Part shown: positions 8,822-17,494 of the stretch, piece after piece
How positions within the stretch are numbered: position 1 is the stretch's first letter
Layout of the letters: every line of letters begins with the position of its first letter
The notes under the pieces: generated by a model
Told to the model about the DNA's origin: nothing
The model's input: the letters and a program-made list of their open reading frames with translations, nothing else
The model's database searches: none
Assembly: GCA_905479945.1 (NCBI GenBank)
Contig: CAJQOP010000084.1
Span: 1 to 32,106 of the forward strand
DNA from: an uncultured Glaciecola sp.
GTDB lineage: Bacteria; Pseudomonadota; Gammaproteobacteria; Enterobacterales; Alteromonadaceae
Length of the DNA stretch: 32,106 nt
Reading direction: 5' to 3'
Position numbers and translations under genes: made by a program

Positions 8822-9949
8822 CTAACGTCTAAGCTCTGCTGGTATTGGCAGATCTTTCTTCAGTGCCTTCGGACGTTTTGCCTTACCTTTCTTGTACGCT
8901 TTTAACTGATACACATATGCCAATATTTGCGCTACGGCCATAAATAACTTTGCGGGTATTTCGTGGTTAGGCTCAGTGCTATAAAAGATTGCACGCGCAA
9001 GCATTGGCGATTGAATAATAGGTACATCGTGAGCATTGGCGATTTTACGAATATGCATTGCTAATTCGTCAGCGCCTTTAGCAACCATGACTGGTGCGCG
9101 ATCGCCATTTTGTTCATACTTTAATGCAACCGAAAAGTGTGTTGGGTTAGTAACGATGACGTCTGCAGTAGGAACATCTTGCATCATCCGGTTTGCTGAC
9201 GCTTGATATTGCATATTTCTGATACGCCCTTTGACTGCAGGATCACCCTCAGCATTCTTGCGCTCATCCTTTACCTCTTGCATCGTCATTTTCATTTCTT
9301 CGTTGTGCTTGTGACTTTGGTAAGGAACATCAATTAATGCAATAGGTATCATACCGCAACAAAGCAGTAAAAAAGCCCATTGAATCATGTCCATTGCATG
9401 AAATAAGCTTAGTGGGTACAACTCCATATCGAGATGCAAGGCTTCGTCCTTATATATATACAAAGCTAAATAGGCCATGCCTCCAATAACTAAGACCTTT
9501 GCAATACCTTTTACTAGTTCAACCAGTGCATTGGTGCCAAACATGCGCTTAAAACCTTCTAAGGGGCTTAATCGATTACCTTTTGGCGCGGCCGATTTCC
9601 ACGAAAAATTGTACCCACCCAAAGCAATGCTACCGTAGACTCCGCCAATCAGTGAAATAACCATGAACATTAATACAGGCAAGCTAATCTCTTCAACGGA
9701 CATCTCTAAAATTTGAAACATGTGCACTGTGTCGAAGGTTTCGTCACGCGACAAAGTAAACGAGCGCTTTGTAATCGTGTACATTGCTGTTGCAATGTAA
9801 CTACCCGCGAAAAAAAATGCGACTGCGCTGAATAATAGGACTAGAGCTGTCGATAACTCGCGCGATCGCGCGATCTGCCCTTTCTTTCGGGCATCCTCGA
9901 GCTTTTTGGGTGTGGGCTCCTCGGTCTTTTCATATGAGTCATCAGCCAT
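8822..9949 (-). CDS. flhB: Flagellar export switch protein FlhB
   Basis: Export-gate membrane protein whose autocleavage switches secretion from rod/hook to filament substrates. The 375-aa protein starts with the typical EKTEEPTPKKLEDARKKGQI, has four hydrophobic segments between about 30 and 210, and carries the self-cleavage motif NPTH at 268-271 within VIVTNPTHFSVALKYE. The C-terminal tail is lysine-rich. It follows fliR by 21 bases and appears to be the last gene of the fliL operon, because a 270-base gap with a hairpin follows it. Confidence 0.98.
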   Translation of the reverse strand: MADDSYEKTEEPTPKKLEDARKKGQIARSRELSTALVLLFSAVAFFFAGSYIATAMYTITKRSFTLSRDETFDTVHMFQILEMSVEEISLPVLMFMVISLIGGVYGSIALGGYNFSWKSAAPKGNRLSPLEGFKRMFGTNALVELVKGIAKVLVIGGMAYLALYIYKDEALHLDMELYPLSLFHAMDMIQWAFLLLCCGMIPIALIDVPYQSHKHNEEMKMTMQEVKDERKNAEGDPAVKGRIRNMQYQASANRMMQDVPTADVIVTNPTHFSVALKYEQNGDRAPVMVAKGADELAMHIRKIANAHDVPIIQSPMLARAIFYSTEPNHEIPAKLFMAVAQILAYVYQLKAYKKGKAKRPKALKKDLPIPAELRR

Positions 9950-9970
9950 TATTTATTGTCCTAAATAAGC

Positions 9971-10747
9971 TTAACAAGTCAACAGAAGCTTACACATCAG
10001 TTGCTGTGCCCGCTCCCATTGTTGCTCAAAGTGAAAAATCTGGTTACTCAAGGTAATATATATAATAACCATGCCGGTAATTTGTGCTATAGCGAAGCCC
10101 AAACTGAAAATATTTAACTGGGGGGCTGCTTTCGTCATAACACCAAAAGCTAAATTAACAATTAAAAGTGACACTATTGGGGCTAATGACATCGTCACCG
10201 CTGAAACAAACATCCAGCCTGCCCAATGCGCCACAAGTCTAAACTGCTCTCCGGTCCACCATGGCGAATCTATTGGAAAGGCTTTGAAGCTCATTACAAT
10301 CATTTGGATCATGGCCAAATGACCATCAAAAGTCCAAAACAAAAGTGTTGCCAAAATAAGATAAAACTGGCCAACGGCTGGCACGCTAATGCCGTTCACA
10401 GGGTCGACGATAGAAGCAAAACCTAGACCTGTTTGCATTGCAATAATTTGCCCTGCAAGTACAAAAGTATTCAACACCATCATAGAAATAAAACCAATAA
10501 CAATGCCTATCATTAGTTGTTTCATCCCTAATATGAATGTGCCCAAATTGACTAAATCGTCAACCGGTACCGGCGGTACATTAGGTACTATCATAAAAGT
10601 TAACAACACAGCCAATAAACTCCTTATTGGCGCAGGGATTGTTTTTGCACTAATACCGACCATAGATGCAAACAAACCTGTAATACGCATAAAAGGTAAC
10701 AAGTAGTCTGCAAGAAAATTGGTGATGGTCGATTCTAGTATTTCCAT
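9971..10747 (-). CDS. fliR: Flagellar export gate protein FliR
   Basis: Membrane subunit of the FliPQR export pore. The 258-aa protein consists almost wholly of hydrophobic segments, with the family-typical N-terminus ITNFLADYLLPFMRITGLFA and the conserved core GQIIAMQTGLGFASIVDP. It lies four bases after fliQ and 21 before flhB. Function by family is clear; no anomalies were seen. Confidence 0.97.
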   Translation of the reverse strand: MEILESTITNFLADYLLPFMRITGLFASMVGISAKTIPAPIRSLLAVLLTFMIVPNVPPVPVDDLVNLGTFILGMKQLMIGIVIGFISMMVLNTFVLAGQIIAMQTGLGFASIVDPVNGISVPAVGQFYLILATLLFWTFDGHLAMIQMIVMSFKAFPIDSPWWTGEQFRLVAHWAGWMFVSAVTMSLAPIVSLLIVNLAFGVMTKAAPQLNIFSLGFAIAQITGMVIIYITLSNQIFHFEQQWERAQQLMCKLLLTC

Positions 10748-10751
10748 GACG

Positions 10752-11021
10752 CTAGCCCACAGCCGACGGGATGTTGTGGACCATCTCTAAAGTAAAGTCC
10801 ATCATCGTGGACACTAACCAAGCCCCGAGCCAACTCATGGCAAGTAAAGTAATGATTAAGCGTGGCAAGAAACTCATGGTTTGTTCATTAATTGAAGTCG
10901 CAGCTTGAAAAACCGCAACCACCAAACCTACGATTAGGCCGGGCACTATAAGCGCAGAGACTATTATAATAACCACCAACATTGCTTCGCGTAAAATTTC
11001 AACAAAAACCTCTGGACTCAT
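10752..11021 (-). CDS. fliQ: Flagellar export gate protein FliQ
   Basis: Small two-helix membrane subunit of the FliPQR pore. Length is 89 aa, the standard size, beginning MSPEVFVEILREAMLVV. I chose the ATG at 11019-11021. GGGAG at 11031-11035 gives good Shine-Dalgarno spacing, and the fliP stop lies just upstream at 11026-11028. An in-frame GTG would add seven residues and overlap fliP, without family support. The helices are at about 14-40 and 53-77, flanking the conserved QAATSINEQTMSFLPRL loop. Confidence 0.97.
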   Translation of the reverse strand: MSPEVFVEILREAMLVVIIIVSALIVPGLIVGLVVAVFQAATSINEQTMSFLPRLIITLLAMSWLGAWLVSTMMDFTLEMVHNIPSAVG

Positions 11022-11025
11022 TTCG

Positions 11026-11805
11026 TCACACTCCCATCCCAAAACTGGTAGCTAATGTGCCAAATATCAGGTTCCAGCCATCGACCAATACGAATAACAT
11101 CAGCTTGAAGGGTAATGAAACAATCATGGGTGATAGCATCATCATACCCATCGCCATCAATACCGAGGCAACAACTAAATCCAATACCAAAAATGGAATA
11201 AACAGCATAAAGCCTATTTGGAAAGCGGTTTTTAATTCACTGGTAACAAAAGCTGGGATTAATACCGTTAACGGAACTTCAGAGGGATCATCATATAAAC
11301 CTTCATAGCCACCGATCTGAACAAACGTTTCAAGGTCTTTCACTCGGGTTTGCGAAAGCATAAAAGCTCGCATAGGCTCTTTGGCGATATTAAATGCTTC
11401 TTTCGAGGTCATCTCTTCGCTCAAATAAGGCTGTAATGCTTTTGTATCTATCTCTTCAAAAACAGGGGCCATAATGAACATAGACAGAAACAAACTGACA
11501 CCGATCAGGATTTGATTTGAAGGGGATTGTTGAAGACCAATTGCTTGACGTAAAATTGACAGCACCACGATAATGCGAGTGAAAGACGTCATCATCATGA
11601 TAAAAGCTGGAATTAAACTCAGCGCAGTCATAATGAATAATGCTTGCAAAGTCATCGAGTATTCTTGATTGCCATCGTCAGTGCTAGTTACTGTGATGGC
11701 TTGGATACCCTGTTCAGCCAGTGCATTGCCGCTAAATAACAAAGCAATAGCAGCGACTACCAATAATTTGACGATTGTCGATAGGGAAAACAAATTAAGA
11801 TTCAT
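11026..11805 (-). CDS. fliP: Flagellar export gate protein FliP
   Basis: Core subunit of the FliPQR export pore. The 259-aa protein has a cleavable signal peptide (about residues 1-30, ending GNALA), as expected for FliP. Hydrophobic helices follow, with the family signatures [18 protein letters not shown] and, near the C-terminus, [20 protein letters not shown]. It overlaps the end of fliO by 11 bases. It needs FliO for stable assembly in related bacteria. Confidence 0.98.
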   Translation of the reverse strand: MNLNLFSLSTIVKLLVVAAIALLFSGNALAEQGIQAITVTSTDDGNQEYSMTLQALFIMTALSLIPAFIMMMTSFTRIIVVLSILRQAIGLQQSPSNQILIGVSLFLSMFIMAPVFEEIDTKALQPYLSEEMTSKEAFNIAKEPMRAFMLSQTRVKDLETFVQIGGYEGLYDDPSEVPLTVLIPAFVTSELKTAFQIGFMLFIPFLVLDLVVASVLMAMGMMMLSPMIVSLPFKLMLFVLVDGWNLIFGTLATSFGMGV

Positions 11806-12358
11806 ATGCTTTACCCCTTATAGCGCCGTCTCTCATAGCTCCGCCGTTTATTGCACTGTCCTTTTTTGAACCGGCCATAGTTTCAGCCATGGCTTTAACT
11901 AATTTGTCTTTGAATGCTAGGTTGTTGGGTTGTTTAGCCGACTGGGTACTGAGCTTGATTGCGCTGGCAGTCTCTATTGGATTATCAAGTTTGCCCAATT
12001 GACTTATATTGTGCGCGGTGATGCCTAACAAGAATTGCTCGCCACCTACGTCCACTACAATTATTTTTTCTTTGGTACCAGCGGCCATAGAAGCAACTAC
12101 TTTTAATTGACCATTTCCAGCCTGAGTGACATTAAACCGACGCACGATGTATGCGAGCGCAAAAATAATGGCGACTACCAGTAAAAGACTAAGAAAAATT
12201 GACAGTATTGAAGTGGGGCTTTGTAGAGTTTGAGGGGTGGAGGCCGAAGCCTCCGCGTTGACCACGCTACAAAATAAAAATAAGAACAGGACGTAAGCCC
12301 CTATTTTATAGAGGTTTCTACCTGAGTTTTTTGATTCTCTCGACTTGACTAATAACAT
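11795..12358 (-). CDS. fliO: Flagellar assembly protein FliO
   Basis: Scaffold for FliP oligomer assembly. The 187-aa protein has a hydrophobic, signal-like segment near 20-36 and a main transmembrane helix near 50-68 ([20 protein letters not shown]). A conserved cytoplasmic part follows: [20 protein letters not shown] and then [13 protein letters not shown]. The only credible start is the ATG at 12356-12358, which lies inside fliN and makes a 41-base overlap. No later ATG, GTG or TTG occurs before the first hydrophobic segment. The identification rests on its place between fliN and fliP and on the FliO core motif. Confidence 0.93.
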   Translation of the reverse strand: MLLVKSRESKNSGRNLYKIGAYVLFLFLFCSVVNAEASASTPQTLQSPTSILSIFLSLLLVVAIIFALAYIVRRFNVTQAGNGQLKVVASMAAGTKEKIIVVDVGGEQFLLGITAHNISQLGKLDNPIETASAIKLSTQSAKQPNNLAFKDKLVKAMAETMAGSKKDSAINGGAMRDGAIRGKAYES

Positions 12359-12803
12359 CCGTTAACCGAATCCCAAATTTATCGTTGATGACTACTACCT
12401 CTCCATGAGCAATCAACGTGCCATTTACTAAAACATCTAGCGGTTCTCCCGCAACTCTGTCTAATTCGACGACAGACCCTTGATTTAATTGAAGTAAATT
12501 TCTGATACTAATTTCACTACGACCCACTTCCATCGAAATAGTCACAGGAATATCTAAAATAGTGTCAAGTTTCTTTTTTTCAGCCACTGTAATAGGCGCA
12601 TCTTCTTGCAATTCATCAAGTTCTGCACGTTGAGCGCCGTCAGCAGCTTGTGCGCCGTCAGCAACGTTATCACCAGCAGCCTGCGCATTCATGATGGCAT
12701 CAATGTCATCCTGCGGATCGCCGCCGCCTTCAGAAGCTTCTGCCTCAGCCTGTTCAGCCATCGCTGCTTCCCAATCATCTAAACCTTCGCCATCTTCACT
12801 CAT
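12318..12803 (-). CDS. fliN: Flagellar C-ring protein FliN
   Basis: C-ring component below FliM that also docks the FliH-FliI complex. The 161-aa protein has an acidic, alanine-rich N-terminal extension (about 1-70) with a short DGAQ duplication. The SpoA domain follows in the C-terminal half: LDIPVTISMEVGRSEISIRN and then ELDRVAGEPLDVLVNGTLIA and [16 protein letters not shown]. The extension is longer than in E. coli and is common in marine Gammaproteobacteria. AGGA before the ATG supports the start. It lies 16 bases after fliM and overlaps fliO by 41 bases. Confidence 0.98.
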   Translation of the reverse strand: MSEDGEGLDDWEAAMAEQAEAEASEGGGDPQDDIDAIMNAQAAGDNVADGAQAADGAQRAELDELQEDAPITVAEKKKLDTILDIPVTISMEVGRSEISIRNLLQLNQGSVVELDRVAGEPLDVLVNGTLIAHGEVVVINDKFGIRLTDVISQVERIKKLR

Positions 12804-12819
12804 AATATTTTCCTGTCTT

Positions 12820-13878
12820 TTATAAATCTTCTTCTAACACTTGTAATTCAGCGTCGTTATCTATTACTTTGCCGTTTCGAGTTAATAACTGAAGCTCAGA
12901 TTTAACCGAATTTGGCCTTGGAATTTTTTGCGTAATCTTTAGAGCAACATTGTCACGTGACTTACCTAACTTTGCTCTAAATGTGGGTAAATCTTCAATT
13001 AGAATAGTGACATGTTCAGGCATATCAATTGGAATAATATCACCAGGCTCAAAGTTCATAAGCTTTTCAAGCGAGACATTCATATCAAGCAGGTGCGTAG
13101 TTAAACCAACGTGCACATCCATGATCTCATCACGAAGCGCTTTACTCCAACGGAAATCGGTATCTTCTTTATCATTTTGTACGCCGGCATCAAGGAGGTC
13201 TCTGATGGGTTCCAACATCGAATAAGGTAATGAGATATGGAAGTCTCCTCCTCCACCGTCCAATTCAATATGGAAGGAACTGATGACTACAACTTCGGTT
13301 GGACTCACAATGTTCGCCATTGCTGGATTCACTTCTGAATCTAAATATTCAAAAGAAACATCCATGACCGGGCCCCAAGCTTCCTTATAATCCTCAAAAA
13401 TCAACTTAAGCAGCATTTGAATAATACGTCGTTCTGTTGGCGTAAACTCGCGGCCTTCAATTTTCGCATGGTAGCGACCATCACCACCGAAGAAATTGTC
13501 AACCATAATGAATACGAGTCGTGCTTCCATGGTGATTAGCCCTGTGCCCTTTAGGGGCCGGAATCGAACCATGTTTAAACTAGTTGGCACAAATAAGGTA
13601 TGAATATATTCGCCAAACTTGATCATTTGAATGCCATTAATCGAGACTTCCGCAGAGCGGCGCATCATATTGAATAGACTCACACGCATATGCCGCGCAA
13701 ACCGTTCATTCACGATCTCCAGCGTTGGCATGCGTCCACGAACTATGCGATCTTGTGAGGAGAAGTCGTATTCCATAGCCGAACCGTCATTTTCGACCTC
13801 CTCGACTTCTTCTTCCTCAACATCGTCAACGCCATGGAGAAGCGCATCAATCTCGTCTTGTGATAATAAATCGCTCAC
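12820..13878 (-). CDS. fliM: Flagellar switch protein FliM
   Basis: Middle C-ring protein that receives phospho-CheY and sets rotation direction. The 352-aa protein starts with the CheY-binding segment LLSQDEIDALLHGV, has a middle CheC-like domain including the conserved ERFARHMRVSLFNMMRRS, and ends with a SpoA domain (about 255-330). Translation starts at GTG 13876-13878 with AAGAG upstream; the overlapping ATG is out of frame. An acidic stretch (DDVEEEEVEEVEND) follows the CheY-binding segment. It lies 69 bases after fliL with no promoter evident in the gap. Confidence 0.98.
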   Translation of the reverse strand: MSDLLSQDEIDALLHGVDDVEEEEVEEVENDGSAMEYDFSSQDRIVRGRMPTLEIVNERFARHMRVSLFNMMRRSAEVSINGIQMIKFGEYIHTLFVPTSLNMVRFRPLKGTGLITMEARLVFIMVDNFFGGDGRYHAKIEGREFTPTERRIIQMLLKLIFEDYKEAWGPVMDVSFEYLDSEVNPAMANIVSPTEVVVISSFHIELDGGGGDFHISLPYSMLEPIRDLLDAGVQNDKEDTDFRWSKALRDEIMDVHVGLTTHLLDMNVSLEKLMNFEPGDIIPIDMPEHVTILIEDLPTFRAKLGKSRDNVALKITQKIPRPNSVKSELQLLTRNGKVIDNDAELQVLEEDL

Positions 13879-13947
13879 ATTAATTCTCTTGTTGGTTACT
13901 TAATATTCAATATCAATATCTATAAAAGTAACGTAATTAACTAACCA

Positions 13948-14469
13948 TTACTGGATAACAAACCCAGTGAACAACACCTGCTCAACTACAGCAGTCTGCT
14001 CGAGCTCGGTCATCACTTGGCGAACTTGGGCTGTAGCACGTTTCTTTAACTCAACTTTGCCGACATCGGTAACGAGGTCGTCGGCATTTGATGCACTAAA
14101 AACTTGCAAAAGAGTACCTTCGATCATCGGAATATGACGCTTTGCTAATTCTTCATTTACCACACCGCGGACCATCAATTGGGCTTCAATTTGAACAATA
14201 CGTTCTCTTGACACACCAGGTGCGTTGAAAGTAAATGGCCTTGGCATCGCAACATACAGCGCCTTACCTGCATCTGGAACATTGTCTATAGATGCGCTTT
14301 CTTGAGTGTCACCTGCTCCTTCAACAGCCTCGGCCTCATCACCACCGCTAAACAAAAAGAAATAAGCACCGGCACCGCCACCAAGCAAAACAACCAGAAT
14401 GATGATAATCAGCATTAATTTGCCTTTCTTTTTGCCGCCTTCTTCGATTTCTAACTCTTCATCTGCCAT
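13948..14469 (-). CDS. fliL: Flagellar basal body-associated protein FliL
   Basis: Single-pass membrane protein that associates with the stator around the basal body. The 173-aa protein has a short acidic/basic cytoplasmic N-terminus (EEGGKKKGK), one glycine-rich transmembrane helix at about 17-40 and a periplasmic domain. That domain holds FTFNAPGVSRERIVQIEAQL and ends VEQVLFTGFVIQ, the usual FliL ending. It is the first gene of the fliLMNOPQR-flhB operon, preceded by an unusually long leader (about 161 bases) with direct repeats. Confidence 0.97.
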   Translation of the reverse strand: MADEELEIEEGGKKKGKLMLIIIILVVLLGGGAGAYFFLFSGGDEAEAVEGAGDTQESASIDNVPDAGKALYVAMPRPFTFNAPGVSRERIVQIEAQLMVRGVVNEELAKRHIPMIEGTLLQVFSASNADDLVTDVGKVELKKRATAQVRQVMTELEQTAVVEQVLFTGFVIQ

Positions 14470-14553
14470 TTCATTGGTCTCTTTTAATTATATTTTTAGG
14501 TGTGTATATATTTGGTCATAAACACCGCTATTCAACAAGTTAATGACGCTGCT

Positions 14554-14567
14554 GTCAGAATTCCGAC
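14554..14567. repeat. 14-bp imperfect palindrome in the fliL leader
   Basis: GTCAGAATTCCGAC is symmetric except for the fourth base pair (GTC.GAATTC.GAC). It lies inside the predicted fliL 5' untranslated region, about 85 bases before the start codon. It could be a protein-binding site or chance. Confidence 0.35.
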
Positions 14568-14584
14568 GTTATTTATAAACGTAG

Positions 14585-14624
14585 CTTGTGAGCGCAGCAT
14601 GCGAACAATTCTTGTGAACGCAGC
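14585..14624 (-). promoter_or_regulatory. Direct repeats in the fliL leader, possible FlrC enhancer
   Basis: Two near-identical 14-mers, CTTGTGAGCGCAGC (14585-14598) and CTTGTGAACGCAGC (14611-14624), lie 26 bases apart on the plus strand. Parts of a third copy (AGCTTGTAAC) follow. They sit just downstream of the start predicted by the sigma-54 site at 14642-14657. FlrC of Vibrio cholerae is known to act from downstream enhancers at some promoters, so this position fits an enhancer. The binding protein is inferred, not shown. Confidence 0.45.
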
Positions 14625-14641
14625 TTGTAACCGTCATAATT

Positions 14642-14657
14642 TGCAGAGTATACGCCA
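14642..14657 (-). promoter_or_regulatory. Candidate sigma-54 promoter for fliLMNOPQR-flhB
   Basis: The minus strand reads TGGCGTATACTCTGCA, with the exact GG-N10-GC spacing of a -24/-12 promoter. It lies just past the fliK stop codon. The predicted start is near 14631, giving a leader of about 161 bases before fliL. Confidence 0.65.
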
Positions 14658-14672
14658 CTCTGCGCATAATAA

Positions 14673-16907
14673 TCATGCGTAATAATCGATACCACCTATT
14701 CTGCCGCCACTAATAGCCTGTTCAATAACGGTACTACCAGTAATATTGTCTTCTTTACCCTGTTCTTGCGATTGTTGTGCCAAATTGCTCGAAGCGTCCG
14801 AATTATTTGCAAAACTAGAATCAGCGGGCTGTTCATTACTTCCCTGACTTTCTTGCTCGACAGATGATTGGCCTAACTCTATCCCTTGTTCATCTAACAT
14901 TTCACGTAATTTTGGTAGCGCTTGATCGAGCGCGTCTCTAGCGTGTTGGGACTGCACTACAAAACTAACAGAGGCTGAATCGCCTGATAAATTCACTTTG
15001 ATATTCATTCCGCCTAGGTCCGCTGGATCTAGTCTTATTTCAGCACTTAGATTACGACTATTAACCATCCAACGTACTTTTTCTGTCAACTGCTGTTGAC
15101 CTTCAGGTTTGAATATATTAACCGCTTTTTCACTCGCTCCAGTTTGCTGCGCTAGCCTCGTACTTTCAATTTGTTGCTGTGATAACTCTTTCATACCTTG
15201 AACTTCGGTAAGACCAGTATTCAAGAAATTCTGTTGTTGATTGCTTTGATTTACTGACGTGGCGGCCGCCAATATAGTCGAAAGCTGATTGAGCTGCTTT
15301 TCAAGCGCTACTTCAGTATTACCACTTACTTTCACATCACTTTGTGCCAATGCGTCCGAGACTAAGCTTTTCAAATCGATACCTGGCTCTCGTCCTTGCT
15401 TCAATTGCTCTTTAATTTCTTTTATACCAGATTGTAAAGCAGCGATAAATTCAGTCGACTTACCTTCCATTTTCAATTCAGAAATGACTGATTCAACGCG
15501 CTGTGCAATATTCTCGATTGCTCTACTCTCTGCTTCTGGTGGCAAATTTGCTAACAATGCTGTGTGCTTTTTAGTTGATAATTTGTCGACAGATACAAGA
15601 AGTGGTGAAACAGCCAGTTTATCTGGGTTTTCAGCAAGGCTCTTATTTGTTTTTGTCAATTGCGCATTACTAGCTGCTGCCATCTCCTCAACATCAGTTA
15701 ATAGCTCTTCAGTTTGCTTCGATGATTCTATTGGTTTGGCTTCCGATGTTTTAGATAGTAAAACTTCTCCTACTGGTTTGGCTCTATTAGCTTTTGAAAC
15801 ATCGCTTTGTTTAACTTCATTTACTAAATTACTTTTATCGGCTTTAAGCTCAGCACTATTTATAGCTTTATCAGTAGCCAAAAGCACTTTTTGCTCATCT
15901 TTAATGTCGTGTCTATTAGTAGAGGCTTGTAACAAATCTTTTAACAAATCTGCGTCACTTTTTGCTGCAGCCTTGTTTAAATTGACCTCAGTAACTGTGT
16001 CTTTTAATTCTTCTGGGCTATTGGCAATGCCGCTATCTTCTTTTGACATTAATTGATTTAACAACTTTGCAATAGCTTTATCCAGTTCTGCCATATCGTC
16101 ACTGTTCAAACTTAATTTTTCTGCATCGCCGCCTGCAGCATTAATAAGGGCCGTCAGCTCTTTCTCTGTCAAGCTAATTTCTAAAAACTCAGGATCAGTT
16201 TCAGCGTCGACAATATCAGCGTTAATCGTATTTATGTTATTTTCTGCGCTATCAGCTTTACTATCCGTTGAAGCATCATTATCCGTTGAGGCATTATTTA
16301 GCGATGCATTATTTAGCGATGCGATAGTTTGCGTAAAAATATCGATGGAAGTAGTTTTATCTTCAATGTATAGGTCATTAGGAACAATATCTGAAGAAGC
16401 TGAGAGATCTTTAACTTGATTCACATAGGCTACCCAATCAAAGTCATCGCTCAGGTTATCTAAGGTTTGTTCAGTTTCAGTTGGCGCGCTATCCGCCCTC
16501 AATTGCATATTTTTGGTTCTTTGAGTGGTGTCTTCAGCGTTGCTGATGGTGTCAGAACCTTGCTGTCTATCAGCCGCAACTGCTTGCGATTTTTTTTCAG
16601 CTCGCTCTTCTAATATGGTATTTTTTTGCTCACTCACCTTGGCAGTTTGCTTTGCGTTGCGTTCACTAATGCTATTGGCTTGTAGACTTTTTTCTGTTTC
16701 ATCTCTTGAGTCTTGTGAGCGTCGAGAACTGCTGCGCTCGTGCTGAGCCAATGCATTTTCAAAAGCGCTTTTCTGCGACTTATTCTCTTCTGAAGAACCA
16801 AATGAAGCTTTATTGCTATCCCGCAAGGCTACAGAAGATAGCGAAGTATCTTCAAATTGTGGCTTATTGGCGGCAATAGTTGTTTGAGTAGTGGCAAATT
16901 GTTGCAT
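14673..16907 (-). CDS. fliK: Flagellar hook-length control protein FliK
   Basis: Secreted molecular ruler that ends hook growth and triggers the FlhB specificity switch. The 744-aa protein is long for FliK (E. coli about 375 aa). Most of it is a polar Ser/Ala/Asn/Gln/Glu-rich region with no fold that I recognise. The conserved hook domain lies at about 606-683, with VRWMVNSRNLSAEIRLDP and LDPADLGG (626-633) and then SQHARDALDQALPKLREML. A glutamine-rich tail of about 60 residues follows. The middle has in-frame micro-repeats (see 16262-16320). It has its own sigma-54-like promoter and is separate from fliEFGHIJ. Confidence 0.95.
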   Translation of the reverse strand: MQQFATTQTTIAANKPQFEDTSLSSVALRDSNKASFGSSEENKSQKSAFENALAQHERSSSRRSQDSRDETEKSLQANSISERNAKQTAKVSEQKNTILEERAEKKSQAVAADRQQGSDTISNAEDTTQRTKNMQLRADSAPTETEQTLDNLSDDFDWVAYVNQVKDLSASSDIVPNDLYIEDKTTSIDIFTQTIASLNNASLNNASTDNDASTDSKADSAENNINTINADIVDAETDPEFLEISLTEKELTALINAAGGDAEKLSLNSDDMAELDKAIAKLLNQLMSKEDSGIANSPEELKDTVTEVNLNKAAAKSDADLLKDLLQASTNRHDIKDEQKVLLATDKAINSAELKADKSNLVNEVKQSDVSKANRAKPVGEVLLSKTSEAKPIESSKQTEELLTDVEEMAAASNAQLTKTNKSLAENPDKLAVSPLLVSVDKLSTKKHTALLANLPPEAESRAIENIAQRVESVISELKMEGKSTEFIAALQSGIKEIKEQLKQGREPGIDLKSLVSDALAQSDVKVSGNTEVALEKQLNQLSTILAAATSVNQSNQQQNFLNTGLTEVQGMKELSQQQIESTRLAQQTGASEKAVNIFKPEGQQQLTEKVRWMVNSRNLSAEIRLDPADLGGMNIKVNLSGDSASVSFVVQSQHARDALDQALPKLREMLDEQGIELGQSSVEQESQGSNEQPADSSFANNSDASSNLAQQSQEQGKEDNITGSTVIEQAISGGRIGGIDYYA
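16262..16320 (-). repeat. Short tandem repeats inside fliK
   Basis: Two 18-base units (tatccgttgaagcatcat at 16262-16279 and a 2-mismatch copy at 16280-16297) are followed by two identical 15-base units (gcattatttagcgat at 16291-16305 and 16306-16320). They encode NNASL and DNDAST/STDS-type runs and keep the reading frame. They mark a length-variable part of the FliK ruler region. Confidence 0.8.
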
Positions 16908-16996
16908 AATACTAATTTATCCTAACCGTTTAATTCGGACTAATTCCATTATTTTCAATAACTTATAATAATTTAATTAGTGGTTATAGGATGTTT

Positions 16997-17012
16997 TGCA
17001 AAGGTTGTACCA
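16997..17012 (-). promoter_or_regulatory. Candidate sigma-54 promoter for fliK
   Basis: The minus strand reads TGGTACAACCTTTGCA, with GG-N10-GC spacing and a perfect TTTGCA -12 region. It begins one base past the fliJ stop codon. The predicted start near 16986 leaves a 78-base leader before fliK. Confidence 0.7.
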
Positions 17013-17013
17013 A

Positions 17014-17466
17014 CTAGCGCAGACGAGGCTCACTGCGTACGTATTTTTGGATCGCAATTTCATCAAACAACTGCTGTTCTTGACGGGATTCTACTGCGGC
17101 TGCTTCTTTTACTTTTTTGTGAATGAGCATATCAATGGCTTTACGATGCTTTTGCTGCTCAAGCCACTGTCTTTGACGCTGATCGGCAACTAATACGGCT
17201 TGACTAACAAACTGCACTTGTTGTTGACAGGCACGATCTAACTTTGCAACGAAAGATAGGTGTTGATGCAACTCTTGAGCGTCCACACCAAGCTGCCCCT
17301 TTTGTTGAATGAGTTTAAGATAATCGAGCCGATATTGCTCTAGCCCTGCTAATTTTTGATTGTTATCTTGTAAATTTTTTGCCGCAAACTGGAAGTTTTG
17401 TGCAAGTTTCTGTTCTTTCTTCGTTTCTATATCAGCTACCATTTGTAATTGTTTTAAATTACTCAT
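17014..17466 (-). CDS. fliJ: Flagellar export chaperone FliJ
   Basis: Coiled-coil central stalk of the export ATPase, linking FliI to FlhA. The 150-aa protein is almost all helix, rich in Gln, Lys and Leu, with heptad-like spacing from about 10 to 130. It has little conserved sequence, as is usual for FliJ. Size, position right after fliI, and the start MSNLKQLQMVADIETKKEQK support the call. AAGG seven bases before the ATG supports the start. It is the last gene of the fliEFGHIJ operon. Confidence 0.92.
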   Translation of the reverse strand: MSNLKQLQMVADIETKKEQKLAQNFQFAAKNLQDNNQKLAGLEQYRLDYLKLIQQKGQLGVDAQELHQHLSFVAKLDRACQQQVQFVSQAVLVADQRQRQWLEQQKHRKAIDMLIHKKVKEAAAVESRQEQQLFDEIAIQKYVRSEPRLR

Positions 17467-17494
17467 GATCTTACCTTGCCATAGTCATTCAGCA

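Noticed and set aside
11022..11042. Seven-residue N-terminal extension of FliQ
   Set aside because: The GTG start would overlap fliP. The ATG at 11019-11021 has GGGAG at good spacing and gives the standard 89 aa.
15289..16056. 255-codon open frame on the plus strand within fliK
   Set aside because: It is antisense to the low-complexity part of FliK. The Ser/Leu/Ala-rich translation is what that composition yields.
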